Shown here one piece after another: positions 1 to 11,570 of a stretch of 20,781 nt of DNA. The translations under genes and the position numbers were made by a program. How positions within the stretch are numbered: the stretch's first letter is position 1; each line of letters opens with the position of its first letter. The notes under the pieces were generated by a model, which was not told where the DNA came from, did no database searches, and saw only the letters and a list, made by a program, of their open reading frames with translations. Source of the stretch: Exophiala sp. HKRS030 (taxonomy: Eukaryota > Ascomycota > Eurotiomycetes > Chaetothyriales > Herpotrichiellaceae); NCBI GenBank assembly GCA_023897205.1, contig JAHWDD010000050.1, forward strand, positions 1 to 20,781, given 5' to 3'.

Positions 1-382
1 CACATTTGAGACAGCTTAACCCTTTTGATGCCCATAGATTTCAGATAGAGAACAAAGTGCTGGACATGTGAGCGGTAGTCTTCTAGTTATATCTGGACCA
101 TTTTATTGATAATTGGCCTTCTGACCGATAACATCGGATTAAGCTATATACTCTGGCCCATTTGGACTGCCGTCAATAACCTGGTACCGACCGCCAGTTC
201 GGGCATAAGATGTAGGTAGACAGAGGTCCTGTGTTTGCTCCACAGGCCAGGGGTGGAATTCTAGGAAAAAAAAAACTCCTGGCCGCCACGACCTAGGGCG
301 CTCTTCGGCCACGCTGTCTCAGCTACCACATCGTTTTGGCCACTGATTGGATCACTCTGTTCGCGCATCACGTGGTATTCGT
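1..382. other. No gene recognised (downstream of the minus-strand regulator)
   Basis: No open frame in this stretch resembles a protein family, and I see no RNA gene. It lies beyond the stop codon of the minus-strand regulator, so it should hold that gene's 3' untranslated region and terminator. A run of ten A residues near 265-274 is the only low-complexity tract I noticed. Confidence 0.5.
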
Positions 383-2725
383 TCAAGTTTGTTCAGGAGT
401 GCTCGAGTTTTGCGATTGACTGCTTTGGAAAGTGGCTTTTTCGGCAGAATGGACAACTTCTACGATTGCCTTGTAGACGCGCCTCATGTGTAATTTTTGC
501 AGCTCAGAGAGCTCATGGAACCTTGTTGAAGTAAGATGGTCTTCAATACACGATAAGCAACCTTTCAAGATTTGAGCATCTGACACCGCTGTTTCCGCCG
601 ATGGGTCGAGTAAGAGGTGACAGAAGAGTCAATACCGCAGACATGGGATAAAAGAGGACAACCCTGGAGGGAAGAGGAAACATTAGTGGTGATATTACAA
701 TCCCACGAGAGTAAAAGAGAGGTTTACTCCTATTGCTCACGGGTACTGGAAACCTAGAAATGGGGAAAAGACCGAAAGTGGACATACCAGAAGTGTTTGG
801 GAATGAAAAAGGGCTCACCAAGATGCAGGTTGGATAGCTGGCAGCGACTACTTCTTAGCGCGACATCTATGCTTGAACGCAGGCCTTCCTCGACTCGGTG
901 CTTATGACTCCAGTTCTTGCATCGACTACTCGCTTGGTGAATTGTCGTCACGCAGTGATAGTACTCCAGCCGAATAACGAAAGCTGAAATATTCCTTGGC
1001 GTATCCTCTGGCCGAGCTGATGCCCTTTTAGGAAATGATGAGAGTGTTGGTCTGCAACGGACTGGAAGTGACAATCTCCAGACCTCCAGCATATTGTCAA
1101 GCTCTCGGATGTTTTTCAATATGTCGCTGTCAGAATTATGTGAAGACTGGGGCGAATAGAGCTTTTCGTAAGCCTTTGATTTGATCATACTAAGGCGGAG
1201 GTCGCCTGGAAGTCGCCATCTTCCGTCATGACCGCGAGATATCTGATTCAAGTAATACACTGGAAAGGTGAGATCGCATGAGGTGTCGTTGATGATAGGT
1301 GGTCGCCCGGTACGGAATGTGATCTCTTTGTCTAATGTGTAGCAGATCCAAAATAGATCCCGTCGATGGAGCCTTTTGCGCGCTTCGAGATTCAAAGATC
1401 CACTCGGCGCGCCATCGATCTCAAGGCCAGGATATAAGTGAGCGCCCAGCATGAACAAAGATTTAGACGCAAGGGATATGATGATGTCTGTTCTGTGGAT
1501 ATTACCGCATGTGAACTGGTAGACCCCCTAAATGTCAAAGAGACAAGTTAACATTTCCAAGAGGAGTAGTCACATTAGACGAGATCGCATGGAGTCTGAT
1601 GCCACACTGGGGGATCAAGATCTTACCATCATCATAAGTGCATCGACAACCTTGCTGCTAGCCCTTGCACTGAAGAGGTCAGGTATGAGTAATTGGCAGG
1701 CAATGTCGTATCGCTCAACATTCAGAGAAGTTGCAGGCTCATCTCCGGAGTCGCCGACCAAATACGCCAAGGCCAAATAAGCAAATATAGATGCTTTTGC
1801 TGGCAATGCTTCATACGAGCCTGGATTATTGTACGCTTCTTCCATAGTGGTGGCAAACAGCGAAGAGTCGATCAACGGGAACGCATCGGCAAACTCTGAG
1901 CTTTGATGTTTCTCCAAAGAGCGTTCTAGAACGTAGCGAGGGGGCAGATCTGTAAGCGTTAGACGGAGGAGAGATTCAGGGCGATAGTCGTGATCTTGAT
2001 TCAGCCACAGAGGGCCAGGGACATTATAGTTGTTCGTCTCCAACCTATCTTCTTCACTTCGAACGACAATCCATCTCTGACCCCCACGTGATAGAAAAGG
2101 CACGCCATGAAAAAGGTTGATGTCCCCGAGTTTATAGGACGCCAGGTATATCAGAGCGGGAGTTGAGTTATCGGGCCCACGTTGATGGAACTGTTCTGCT
2201 GGCTCCGGATTGCAGGTAACTTGCGGGACCGGCCCTATTGCAAAGGTCAGCTCTGCATCTACCCCTACGGAGAGAAGACGTACAGGTTCGCATTTTCAAA
2301 TTCTTGATCAAGATGTCTTCCATTCGTTCAAGACGCTGAACGAGGCTAGACTCGCCGAGTCTGTTGTTACGACCTGATGTTAGTAACATGAATGGCATTG
2401 AATGCCTATGATGAGCCTTCTCACTCTGATCGCTTCTCTTTCCGTCTGGGGCCACATGCCCTTTTGATCTCACAAATAATATTGTGATGTCGACACCAGT
2501 CACATGGGACTGTGGTACTATCACACTTGATCTTCAGACCTCAGCAATGTCCTGTACTGTAAGACCACAAGTAGAGAGGCCATGTTCTTGTAATTGATCT
2601 ATCTTTACCTTTCTATGATGGCATGCATCACATGCACGGAGACGTACTCGCGTAGCTCGAGTGCCACCACTGCCGAATGCGGGCGAGCGGATGTTCACCA
2701 GCGGTGATCCCGGTTGTGGATTCAT
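383..2725 (-). CDS. Zn2Cys6 fungal-specific transcription factor, six exons, probable C-terminal frameshift
   Basis: Nuclear DNA-binding regulator. Exon 1 carries CDACHHRK and exon 2 carries IKCDSTTVPCDWC followed by a last Cys, giving C-x2-C-x6-C-x6-C-x2-C-x6-C. A basic and coiled-coil linker follows (VQRLERMEDILIKNLK). A Fungal_trans (PF04082) domain includes LFWICYTLDKEITFRTGRPP. Predicted introns are 2608-2532, 2424-2361 (TACTAAC branch site), 2283-2235, 1626-1528 and 787-664, and all exon phases agree. The start is Met at 2725; an upstream in-frame Met lies at 2818. The one visible defect is at about 623-629, where FYPMSAVLTL and FCHLLLDPSAE are in different frames, fitting a 2-nt loss. 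Restoring the frame would give about 643 residues; as read, the protein ends early after roughly residue 562 plus a short tail. It is divergent to the ABC transporter gene and may have regulated it. The target is unknown. Confidence 0.85.
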
Positions 2726-3731
2726 AGGATGGGCGGGACCTGACGCTCCGGGAACCCAGGTGAGCGTCACAGGTAAGGTGAGGAGTGAGCCGGAGGTCCG
2801 CAATATTGAACGCGGCATGCATCTAGCAAGGATGGAAGTGCGTATGAACGCTGAACCCGGCGGCAGTTACGCGTATGTAGGCATCCAAACCAGAGAGAAG
2901 GCAAGAATCCAGAAATTTCATCGGCGATTTGGAGTGGCGGAAGATTTTGGTGGCCGCAGAGAAAAAGAGTGTTAGTAACGGAACAATTGATCAAAGAAAT
3001 GGGCTGTAACGGCTAGCGTTGATACAATATTTACCACCGTGGTTCTCTGGCCGGTTTTAAATGAGAATAAAGGAGTCAAGTCTTACAAACACGAATGCAG
3101 ATCAGGTCCCAACCTGAGCCCCAAGTAGACCTAGTTCAATACATTGGTCGTCATCACGACACGGCCTTAGAGAATCTGAGTTGAAGAATGATCAGCAAAC
3201 ACGTCCCAACCACGAGAGAAAAACTACTCTCGCTGACATAAGCAGAGTTGGAAGGAAATCGGGTTCATGATCTTCCGAGGGCGATGTCTCTCATCAAGAC
3301 CAATTAAATGAAGCGGAGTCGGCGATTGACACTACCGATGGCGCAAAAGGCTTGTTATTAAGCGGCATCGGAATTTCTTGTGGACCGAATGCCAACAGAA
3401 GAGTTCATACCATTGCCCGTCAACTACATACAGTATCTGTGATGTACATACGGAGTACTCCGTAGACAAATGGCGAATGCATCCACCGCGTCCTCATCCC
3501 ACTCTCAAAGATAACATGCCGCACAGGCCCGAAACACAGGTCGATATTTTGTTGTTCGACTGGAATAATGTACGATCTGAGACACTTCATGATCAGCTTC
3601 TAGGAGCAGCCGGCTCGGTCAAGATCGCATATATCTCTGGAATGTCGTGATGTAGTTCTCACTTTCTGCATCGTCGTCCTCTTCCGCAGGATCCTGCTCG
3701 TAGCGTTCGAATTCAGAGATCACAACCCAAC
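2726..3731. promoter_or_regulatory. Divergent intergenic region between regulator and ABC transporter
   Basis: About 1 kb separates the outward-facing start codons of the minus-strand Zn2Cys6 regulator and the plus-strand ABC transporter, so both promoters should lie here. Open frames inside it show no family resemblance and I treat them as chance. The one distinct element is the palindrome at 3449-3464, whose core has the CGG-N6-CCG form used by some Zn2Cys6 dimers. No TATA box or transcription start can be assigned with confidence. Confidence 0.5.
3449..3464. repeat. Perfect 16-bp palindrome TACGGAGTACTCCGTA
   Basis: The 16 bases equal their own reverse complement. The inner 12 bases are CGG-N6-CCG. 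From memory the motif is frequent and dispersed in Aspergillus/Penicillium-type genomes, so it may be a repeat or MITE trace rather than a regulatory site. Its position between two divergent genes, one encoding a Zn2Cys6 protein, leaves an operator role possible but untested. Confidence 0.75.
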
Positions 3732-6700
3732 ATGGAGCGATTAAAGTCGAACGCCTCGCGGGCGTCCACATCCTCAGCACCTCGAGTTCAAGCGCAGCAT
3801 GGAGGATTCTTGTGGCAGACAGTGACACGTCAGTCGACGTACTCTACACACGAGGACGACAGAGAAACATACGATATCGATGAGGATTACACCGAAAATG
3901 ATCCGTATGATGCCACATGGAATATCACCGGTGAAGTCAAGCATTGGAACAATCAAGATGTGGCGAGCGGCCTCAAGCCACGCAAGCTCAGGCTTACGTC
4001 GAGAAATCTGAATGTCTATGGTGAAGGCGCAGGCACAGTTGTCCACGAAAATATTATGCCCCTCTTCAACATCGCGGCTCAGTTATCAGACTCCAAACAG
4101 AAGAAACTAAGCATTCAGAGGAAGACCATCCTCAGTAACAGTCACGGTTGCGTGAAGCCTGGCGAGATGCTGCTGGTAGTTTGCCGGCCCGGCTCAGGAT
4201 GCACGACACTTCTCAACGTGCTTTGCCAATCGCCGGCACGGTTACGCAGCAATTGAAGGCGATATTTTCTATGGCTCCGTGAACTACACAGAATCGAAGA
4301 AATATCGAAGCCAGATCGTCATGAATGCCGAAGAAGAACTCCATTTCCCGTCGTTGACGGTCGGACAGACCATGGATTTTGCTACACGGATGAAGATTTC
4401 CGCTCAACGGGCTCAAGATCTCCATAGTCCACTAGACTTTAACAAGGGGTTCAAATACTTCCTTCTTCGGTCAATGGGTATCGAACACACCCACGATACA
4501 AAGGTTGGCAATGAATATGTACGCGGTGTGTCTGGTGGCGAGTGTAAGCGTGTCTCGATCATTGAAACTTTGGCCACCCGTGGAAGTGTCTATTGTAGGG
4601 ACAATAGCACGCGAGGTCTTGACGCCAGTACTGCACTTGAGTGGACAAAAGCTATTAGGGCCATGACAGACGTTCTGGGTCTTACTACAGTTGTGACTCT
4701 ACCAAGCCGGAAACGGGATCTTCAGTCTCTTTGACAAAGTCCTGATCTTGGACGAGGGCAAGGAGATATATTACGGTCCTAAGGGGAGAATCACGACCGT
4801 TCATGGAAGGGCTGAGTTTTATCTGTGAAGACTCGGCCAACGTTGGCGACTTTCTCACTGGTGTAACGGCCCCAACGGACAGAGTGGTTAAGCAAGAGTT
4901 CGAGCACTTTCCGAGGACAGGATCAGCGATTCAGAAGATTTATGACAACTCAGAGACCAGGAAACGGATGCAAGCTGAATACAATTATCCGGATACTGCT
5001 GTCGCAAAAGAGAACAGCGTCGCTCGCCGCCCAAGTCATGACCTGTATCGTTCGACAATATCAGATTATATGGGGCGACAAAGCTACGTCCGCCATCAAA
5101 CAGATCACTTCCATAGTCCAAGCTTTCATCGCAGGGTCCCTCTTCTACAACGCTCCGAACAACTCGGCGGGGCTCTCTTCTTTGCCTTGCTGTATAACGC
5201 TCTCGTCGCCATGAGCGAGACAACAGACTCGTTTACTGGAAGACCTGTGCTTGCCAAGCACAAACAGTTTGCCTTCTACCACCCGGCGGCCTTCTGCATT
5301 GCGCAGATAACGGCGGACCTCCCGATCCTCTTCGTTCAAGTCACCTGCTTCTCTGTGATACTATACTGGATGGTTGCCTTGAAAGCGACAGCAGGCGCAT
5401 TTTTTATTTTTTTGGCTCCTCGTCTACTCGGTCAACATATGCATGACGGCATTCTTCCGGTTGGTCGGAGCCGCTTTCAACACCTTCGACGCCGCGTCCA
5501 AAGTATCTGGGCTCGCCGTAGCAGCGCTTGTCACCTACATTGGCTACGAAATCCCGAAGCCTCACATGCACCCATGGTTTGTCTGGATCTATTGGATCAA
5601 TCCCATGGCATACGGTCTTGAAAGCCTGGCTGCCAATGAATTCCATCTCCGGCATATACCATGCATGACCTAGTGGAACAGGGTATGACACTACATACGC
5701 GGCTTGCACTGGAATAGGTGGTGCCCTGCCAGGTGCCAACTTTGTCACTGGCGACCAATATCTCGATTCTCTGTCGTACTCGCACTCTCATCTGTGGAGA
5801 AACCTCGGAATCGTCTGGCGTGGTGGGCGCTGTTCGCGTTTTCAACGGTGTTTTCCACTAGTAGATGGAAGTTCACCAGTGGCGGAGGAGTGCTTCTTGT
5901 CCCTCGTGAGTACAAGTCTAAAAGCAAACTTCTCAGCCAAGACGAAGAATCTCGACTCCCAGAAAAGATGCAGGAGAGCAGCGCAAGTTCCGCGAGGACT
6001 GAAGAGCAGCATACCGCTGAGAAAGGCCCAAACGATCAAGCAGATGGTCTAATGAGAAATAAGTCAGCTTTTACCTGGAAGAATCTGTGTTATACTGTCA
6101 ACACGCCCACTGGTGAACGTCAACTACTCGACAATGAGCATGGCTGGATCAAGCCTGGCAAATCAGGAGCGCTGATGGGTTCATCTGGTGCTGGGAAAGC
6201 ACGCTAATGGACGTCCTCGCGCAACGAAAAACCGAAGGTAGAATCTAGGGCAGCGTTCTGGTGGACGGTAGGGAGCTTCTGGTATCGTTTCAGCGCTCGG
6301 CCGGCTATCGCGAGCAGCTTGATGTTCACGAGGCCTACTCGACGGTGCGCGAGGCTTTGGAATTTTCTGCACTCCTTCGCCAACCTCGAGATGTCCCCAC
6401 CGAAGAAAAGCTAAGGTACGTTGACACGGTGATTGACCTGCCTGAGTTACATGACCTTGAGAACTCGCTCATCGGTCGGGTTGGTGCCGGTCTCTTGGTT
6501 GAACAGCGTAAGCGCGTTACGATCGGGGTTGAGTTGGTCCCTAAGCCCAACATCCTCATCTTCCTTGATGAACCCACCTCGGGGCTACGGCCAAGCTGCT
6601 TTCAACACGTTGCGATTCCTCAAAAAGCTCGCTGCTGGTGGTCAAGCTGTTCTCTGCACCATCCATCAGCCATCCGCGCAGCACTTTGCTCGGTTCGACA

Positions 6701-7936
6701 CTCTCTTACTGCTGGCCAAAGGCGGAAAGACAGTCTATGTTGGAGAGATTGGTGACAATGCCATTAACATCAAGGATTATTTTGGTCGCAACGGTGCGCC
6801 TTGTTCTCCCGATGCAAATCCTGCCGAACATATGATTGATGTTGTATCTGGATCTCTGTCAAAGGGCAGAGACTGGAACGACGTCTGGCTTAAGCCTCCT
6901 GAGTACACTGCGATGATCCAAGAGCTTGATCACATTGTGGAATATGCCGCTTCGAAACCTCCGGGAACTGTTGTTGATGGCCACAAGTTTGCCATTCCCC
7001 TATGGGAACAGATCAAGCTAGTTACGCATCGCATGAACGTTTCTTTGTATCGTAACAACGACTACACGACCAACAAAGTCGCACTTCATGTTTGCGTGGC
7101 ACTCTCCAGCGGTTTTACTTTTTGGATGATTGGGAAGTCCGTCGCCGACTTGCCGCTTACCCTGTTCGTCCAGTTTTCTTTTTGTCTTCGTGGCTCCCGG
7201 CGTGATCGTGCAGCTTCAACCTCTTTCCATTGAGCGCAGAGATCTGTATGAAGCGCGGGAGAAGAAGAGCAAGATGTACCACTGGGCACCTTTCGTTACT
7301 GGCCTCATCGTCTCGGAACTGCCTTATCTTGGTGTCTGTGCAGTCTTGTACTATGTCTGCTATTACTACACTGCAGGTCTGCCGTCAGCTTCGAACAAAG
7401 CCGGCGCGGTCTTCTTTGTTATGTTGATGTACGAATTCCTGTACACAGGTATCGGCCAATTCGTCGCGGCCTATGCACCCAATGCCGTGTTTGCCTCGTA
7501 GGTCAACCCGCCGTTGATTGGCGTCCTGGTTTCATTCTGCGGTGTCTTAGTCCCTTACGCCCAAATTCAAACATTCTGGCGGTATTGGCTCTATTATCTC
7601 AACCCCTTCTCCTATCTCATGGGTGGGTTGTTTGTCTGCAAGGAGCCGGAGTTCGCTATTTTTGACACACCCGATGGACAAACATGCCAACAATATCTGC
7701 CTGACTTCATGCATGGTATGGGGTTCAGGATGAATCTCACAAGCCCAGGTGCGACTAGTGGATGCCGCGTCTGTCAATACGGCCGTGGTAGTGACTACCT
7801 TTACAACATTAACTTGAAGGATTACTACTACGGTTGGAGAGACAACGCGATTGTGGTGATTTTCGTCATCAGCAGCTACGCTTTGGTGTATGGGATGATG
7901 AAGCTGAGGACAAGAGCGACGAAGAAGGCTGAATAG
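3732..7936 (+). pseudogene. PDR-type full ABC transporter (ABCG subfamily), many frameshifts and stops
   Basis: Remnant of a plasma-membrane drug or metabolite efflux pump with reverse topology NBD1-TMD1-NBD2-TMD2. NBD1 shows an altered Walker A ([12 protein letters not shown]; family [11 protein letters not shown]), signature [11 protein letters not shown] (family ERKRV) and Walker B CRDNST (family CWDNST). NBD2 has GALMGSSGAGK, then [10 protein letters not shown] (family GLSVEQ) and LDEPTSG. TMD1 lies at about 5090-5650 and TMD2 at about 7080-7900; the C-terminus is intact ([12 protein letters not shown]). Lesions: extra T at 4222-4224; 2-nt loss near 4699; shift at 4781-4790; deletion and shift near 5010; deletion near 5170; T-run shift at 5400-5413; shifts near 5668 and 5818; shift in Walker A at 6196-6202; TAG at 6246-6248; 2-nt loss at 6586-6588; shift near 7175; TAG at 7499-7501. 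The 4.2-kb span matches the usual 1,400-1,500-residue family length. It cannot encode a working pump. Confidence 0.95.
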
Positions 7937-9610
7937 ACAGCTCTGAATTCCGGAGATGTGATGTTCATTGTACACCGGAGTTATCGTGGGGCTTATAGAA
8001 CGGATTGGCCCGGTATCAAACTCTATACATATCTATCGTCTTATACACTAGTTAGGTATTTTGTATTTTGTTAATGTTCTTGTGGCAATGATTCTGAGAG
8101 GCAATTTCAAATTCCAACAGCAACAAGGCCGTTCAACCTCTAGAGCGGAGCCTCGTTTTGACGGTTGTAGTAATGAGAAATGATGCCATGTGAATATCGC
8201 AGCTTGTGTTGTTGGCCCCTTAATGTAGGGATTTAAGAGACCTAGATGATAGATGTTGTTCAACGTTCCTGAGACAAGCTCGATGAAGCAGCGCCTTGAG
8301 ATTATGGAGGAGCTTTACTGAAAATTTACCGCGGGAGTTGCAAGCAAAGATGTCGCCACTTGAAGTACAGTTCTGGGCAAAACACGAACAGGCCGGCAGG
8401 GAAGCGAGGTGGCGAGCCAACCATCTCTTATATGAGCCGATGGTGAGTTGATCATCGTACGATTCCGGACCACGGAGATCTCAATTGAACTCAAACATCG
8501 AGGTCTCCCAAGAACGGATAGATCGAAACGCTACCAGGCAAATACGTACTGTACAGTGACTCTAGCGGAGTGCGGATATTAGGGAATTCAGTGGGTCAAT
8601 GTCGCTCACTGAGGCATTCCTGGGAAACGACTACTCCGCTGTAACAGTTAACGGATGTCTCTAAGTCTTGACCGTACGCTTCGAAGCCCGCGAGGGGTGT
8701 GATATCGTGGATTTCTAGTCGATGAGAACCCACGGTGGTACAAGTAGTCAGTATAACAAGTGAAAGCTATAGCGTGGAGCAGTGGCCCTGTGCGAATTGG
8801 TTGGTGGCAGGAAGTACCCCACCGCGAACAGAAATCACCGGCTGAAGATGCTCCACTCCAGAATTCATTTCCGAACCTCCTTGCAACGAAAGATTGCAGC
8901 GGTTTTGCAAATTGAAGGTAGTAAGAGAGCATCTCCGATGCATCCCTCTGGCTGGTGTGGAAAAGTTTCAGAGAGGCGGTGGTAATGCTACTAGTAATGG
9001 GTGTCTTACAGTACAGTACCCACCCACGAAGTCATGGCCAAAATGCCGTAAGTCGTCTTGGAAGAAGCATGGTTGCCAGGAGCATACAGTATCTATGGCT
9101 GTAACACTTTCGTTGAGGAAGGACCAGGCAGTAATTCGAGCCATAGTCCTAGTAGTTCGGTCAACTGACGCCTCATCCAATACACCTTGATTATTCAGCA
9201 CTCAGTAAGAGATACAATGTACCGTACTAGTAGGAGTAGCCGCGCCCACAATCCCGCACTGGCAAAATCCCTTGGTCACTCTTAACTGCATCGCTCGCGA
9301 CTAGTCCTGCATGGTGATACAGTAAACATGCCCAAGCTCAGAAAGTGCCGATTTCAAACTCAAGAGACGACGAATGACTTCTCGACGCTGCTCAGCAAGT
9401 TGAGAGCGGGTAATCACCTCGATCAGTGCTGTTATGCCAGCGCCGGCATGCGGCATGGCGGTAATGAAGCTCCTTCGACGATTGAATCAGGATCGTGACA
9501 CTTCGAATATCTTCGCCAATTGGAGCCCACCCTCTAGACAAAGGTCGTAGGAGTTGACGGCACGAGGTTCTTGGGTGTTCTAAATGTATTGAAGGCCGCT
9601 GTTGTGTGGG
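7937..9610. other. No gene recognised (1.67 kb)
   Basis: Both strands contain only short frames under about 100 codons with no family resemblance, conserved motif or plausible intron chain that I could see. It lies between the transporter's stop codon and the decayed second regulator. It may hold transporter 3' sequence plus gene or transposon debris too degraded to read by eye. Confidence 0.4.
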
Positions 9611-10740
9611 TTAGACTGACCTATAAAAGGCCGATACAGCATGGTTCGAATGGCGTGGTACTGCTGACTTGGATAGATTGTCAGTTTGACGGACTGGATC
9701 ATTGCATGACGGCATCTTTGTACGGTTTGGTTCAGTTTGAGGATCGGGACCTTCCTGAAGGAGGAAGAAATTCGCTATCACCTTCTGGACGTTTTCTGGC
9801 TCCCAGTTCATTTCGATCTCTCCAAGCAGAACCAGCATTGCCATGTTGGAGGATGTGTTGACATCACTTGTCCGACTCGTATGGCTGTCACTGACCTTAC
9901 TGGCAATATTCATAAGCGACTTGGCTGAGTCATAGATAATTTGCTGTTGTGATATTTTCTGGCCGTTACTACTAGGACTGGTCCAGCATAGGATCGAACT
10001 GAATGAGTTTGCGCCTTTCAAGTCACTCTTTTTCACACAGATCGGACGGACGAAGAAGAGTGGCCAGCATCTGAAACTTGATCAGTATGCCATTTGCTCG
10101 TCAATTGAACTAGCCGACTTCGAGCCTTCCTCGTCAAACATCTCACACGCAATAGAAAGTTTCTCGCGAACCTCGGTCCCCTAGGTGCTGAGACCGAGTA
10201 AAATGCTGCCTATGTTGAGCCCTAGGTCGAAGAACAAGCGATATGCCATGCCAGCATACATCCAGCTCATCATGTCTCTTCCAGCGCCGCATTCGAAGTC
10301 ACTAGGAAGTAATAACGCTTGAATTGATCGACGTCTACCACCCCTCTCCAGTTCCGGGTCGACCAGTAGTTTTGCCTGCCGGTGGAAGGTCGATACATGG
10401 TGAGACCATGAGCTTGATGATGTCTGACCTTTCCTTGTGAACGAATCCAACACTAATGGCCAGCATTTTGCCTGAGCAGTAGTCTTTGCTTTCTAAAGAT
10501 GCCATTTGCATTTCGTGGAATGTGAGAGAATGAGAGGCTTCCCAAACTGATGTTAGTCTGGAAACTGGACGTCACTTCTGGACTGTTTTGCAGGACGGCC
10601 AACAGAAGCCAGTTCAAGAGCAAGAGGAGGGGAAAATGTGGGTGTTACGTTTGGGCTGCGGAACGGGAAAGAAGGGATTCAAGGACCTCGACTCTTCGGT
10701 CCATTTGTTCGATCTCGACTTCAGATCGCCTAAATGACCG
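9611..10740 (-). pseudogene. Decayed fungal-specific transcription factor (Fungal_trans domain)
   Basis: Three pieces in family order survive on the minus strand. A short coiled coil of the kind that follows a zinc cluster (VEIEQMDRRVEVLESLL) lies at about 10720-10655. The middle-homology domain at 10453-10181 includes FHRQAKLLVDPELE, DFECGAGRDMM and SWMYAGMAYRLFFDLGLN. A piece resembling the RP-(x)-KxSDL segment (RPICVKKSDL) falls at about 10040, followed by a C-terminal stretch with LVLLGEIEMNWEPENVQKVI down to about 9760. The pieces are in different frames with stops between them, and no zinc cluster could be found upstream. It is more decayed than the regulator at 383-2725 and belongs to a different subgroup by sequence. 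Confidence 0.75.
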
Positions 10741-11138
10741 CATCAGCGTGTTATGTTCCTGGGTTCGACCGCTGCTGCGCAGATTAACTGTCTATTCATG
10801 TTCCGATCTCTAAAAACAGTTTGGATTGCGGAAGAGTGCTTAAAATCAATCATGCGCCGTGGGCCTGTGCCCCGCAAATTCTTCCGTGGAGGCTAAGAAA
10901 CGGGCGCCATACAACAACCTCAGGAAATGTGGGTCAATTACAAAGTCGTCAGATTCTGCCTCATCCGTTTACGAAGTCAAAGCGATGGTCAAACTATGCC
11001 TTTCAACAGGTCACGCGTCCAATGTCTTTCTATCTGCAGAAAGACCGATCGGGTTGAGGGAACCTGTCAAAAGTGTAACTTGATTCGAAACATTTTGGAC
11101 CTCTGCATTCCCTAGTCGAAATTCAATCACGTTGGTCC
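10741..11138. other. No gene recognised
   Basis: This segment should have carried the zinc cluster and start of the decayed minus-strand regulator, but no Cys pattern of that kind is visible in any minus frame. Plus-strand frames of 60-90 codons here have no recognisable content and I regard them as chance. Confidence 0.4.
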
Positions 11139-11544
11139 TCAAGTGGTTGAAGGCAATTTGGTGTAGACTATTCCAACTGCATCAGCGAAATAGTCATACT
11201 GAGAGGAGTCCTGCGTCACCCATCCTTTTGTGAGGAAAATATTCATTTCAAATGCACCAGTTTCAGATAAAACCTTGCCATCACAGCGTCTTTTTCTGGC
11301 GGTCCAGAAGCCGAACCAGTTTGCGGAACGGAGCGGCTCATTGACGCCAGGCCAGGCCACTTTACCCGAGATGCCAGCAATTATCTTTCCGCACCATAAG
11401 TTTTCTGTTCTGCATAACGATCTGGCCATAACCTCGGTCAACCTTCACCATAATCTTGACAATTAGTAGTGTTAGTGAGACAGCGGATTCAAGGTCATCC
11501 AAATGGCGAGAACTCAACATCCTGGTATATGATTTGCCCCTCAC
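11139..11544 (-). pseudogene. Unidentified coding-like fragment, frame broken
   Basis: Two overlapping minus-strand frames look like pieces of one protein. One reads VDRGYGQIVMQNRKLMVRK (about 11450-11395). The other reads VAWPGVNEPLRSANWFGFW and then GAFEMNIFLTKGWV and YFADAVGIVYTKLP before a stop at 11139. The composition looks protein-like (balanced hydrophobic and aromatic residues), and a shift near 11390 would join them, but I cannot assign a family. No start codon or intron could be fixed. It sits upstream of, and points away from, the FAD monooxygenase. It could be chance. Confidence 0.35.
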
Positions 11545-11570
11545 ATTAAGCTATCAAGAACCTGAAACTC

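Noticed and set aside
2235..2297. An apparent frameshift in the regulator after NLKMRT
   Set aside because: A 49-nt intron (GTACGT donor, CTGAC branch site, AATAG acceptor, 2283-2235) joins both frames in phase, so no mutation is needed.
2661..2975. A 104-codon plus-strand frame
   Set aside because: It lies antisense to the first exon and upstream region of the Zn2Cys6 regulator and has no family resemblance; it is a shadow of the real minus-strand gene.
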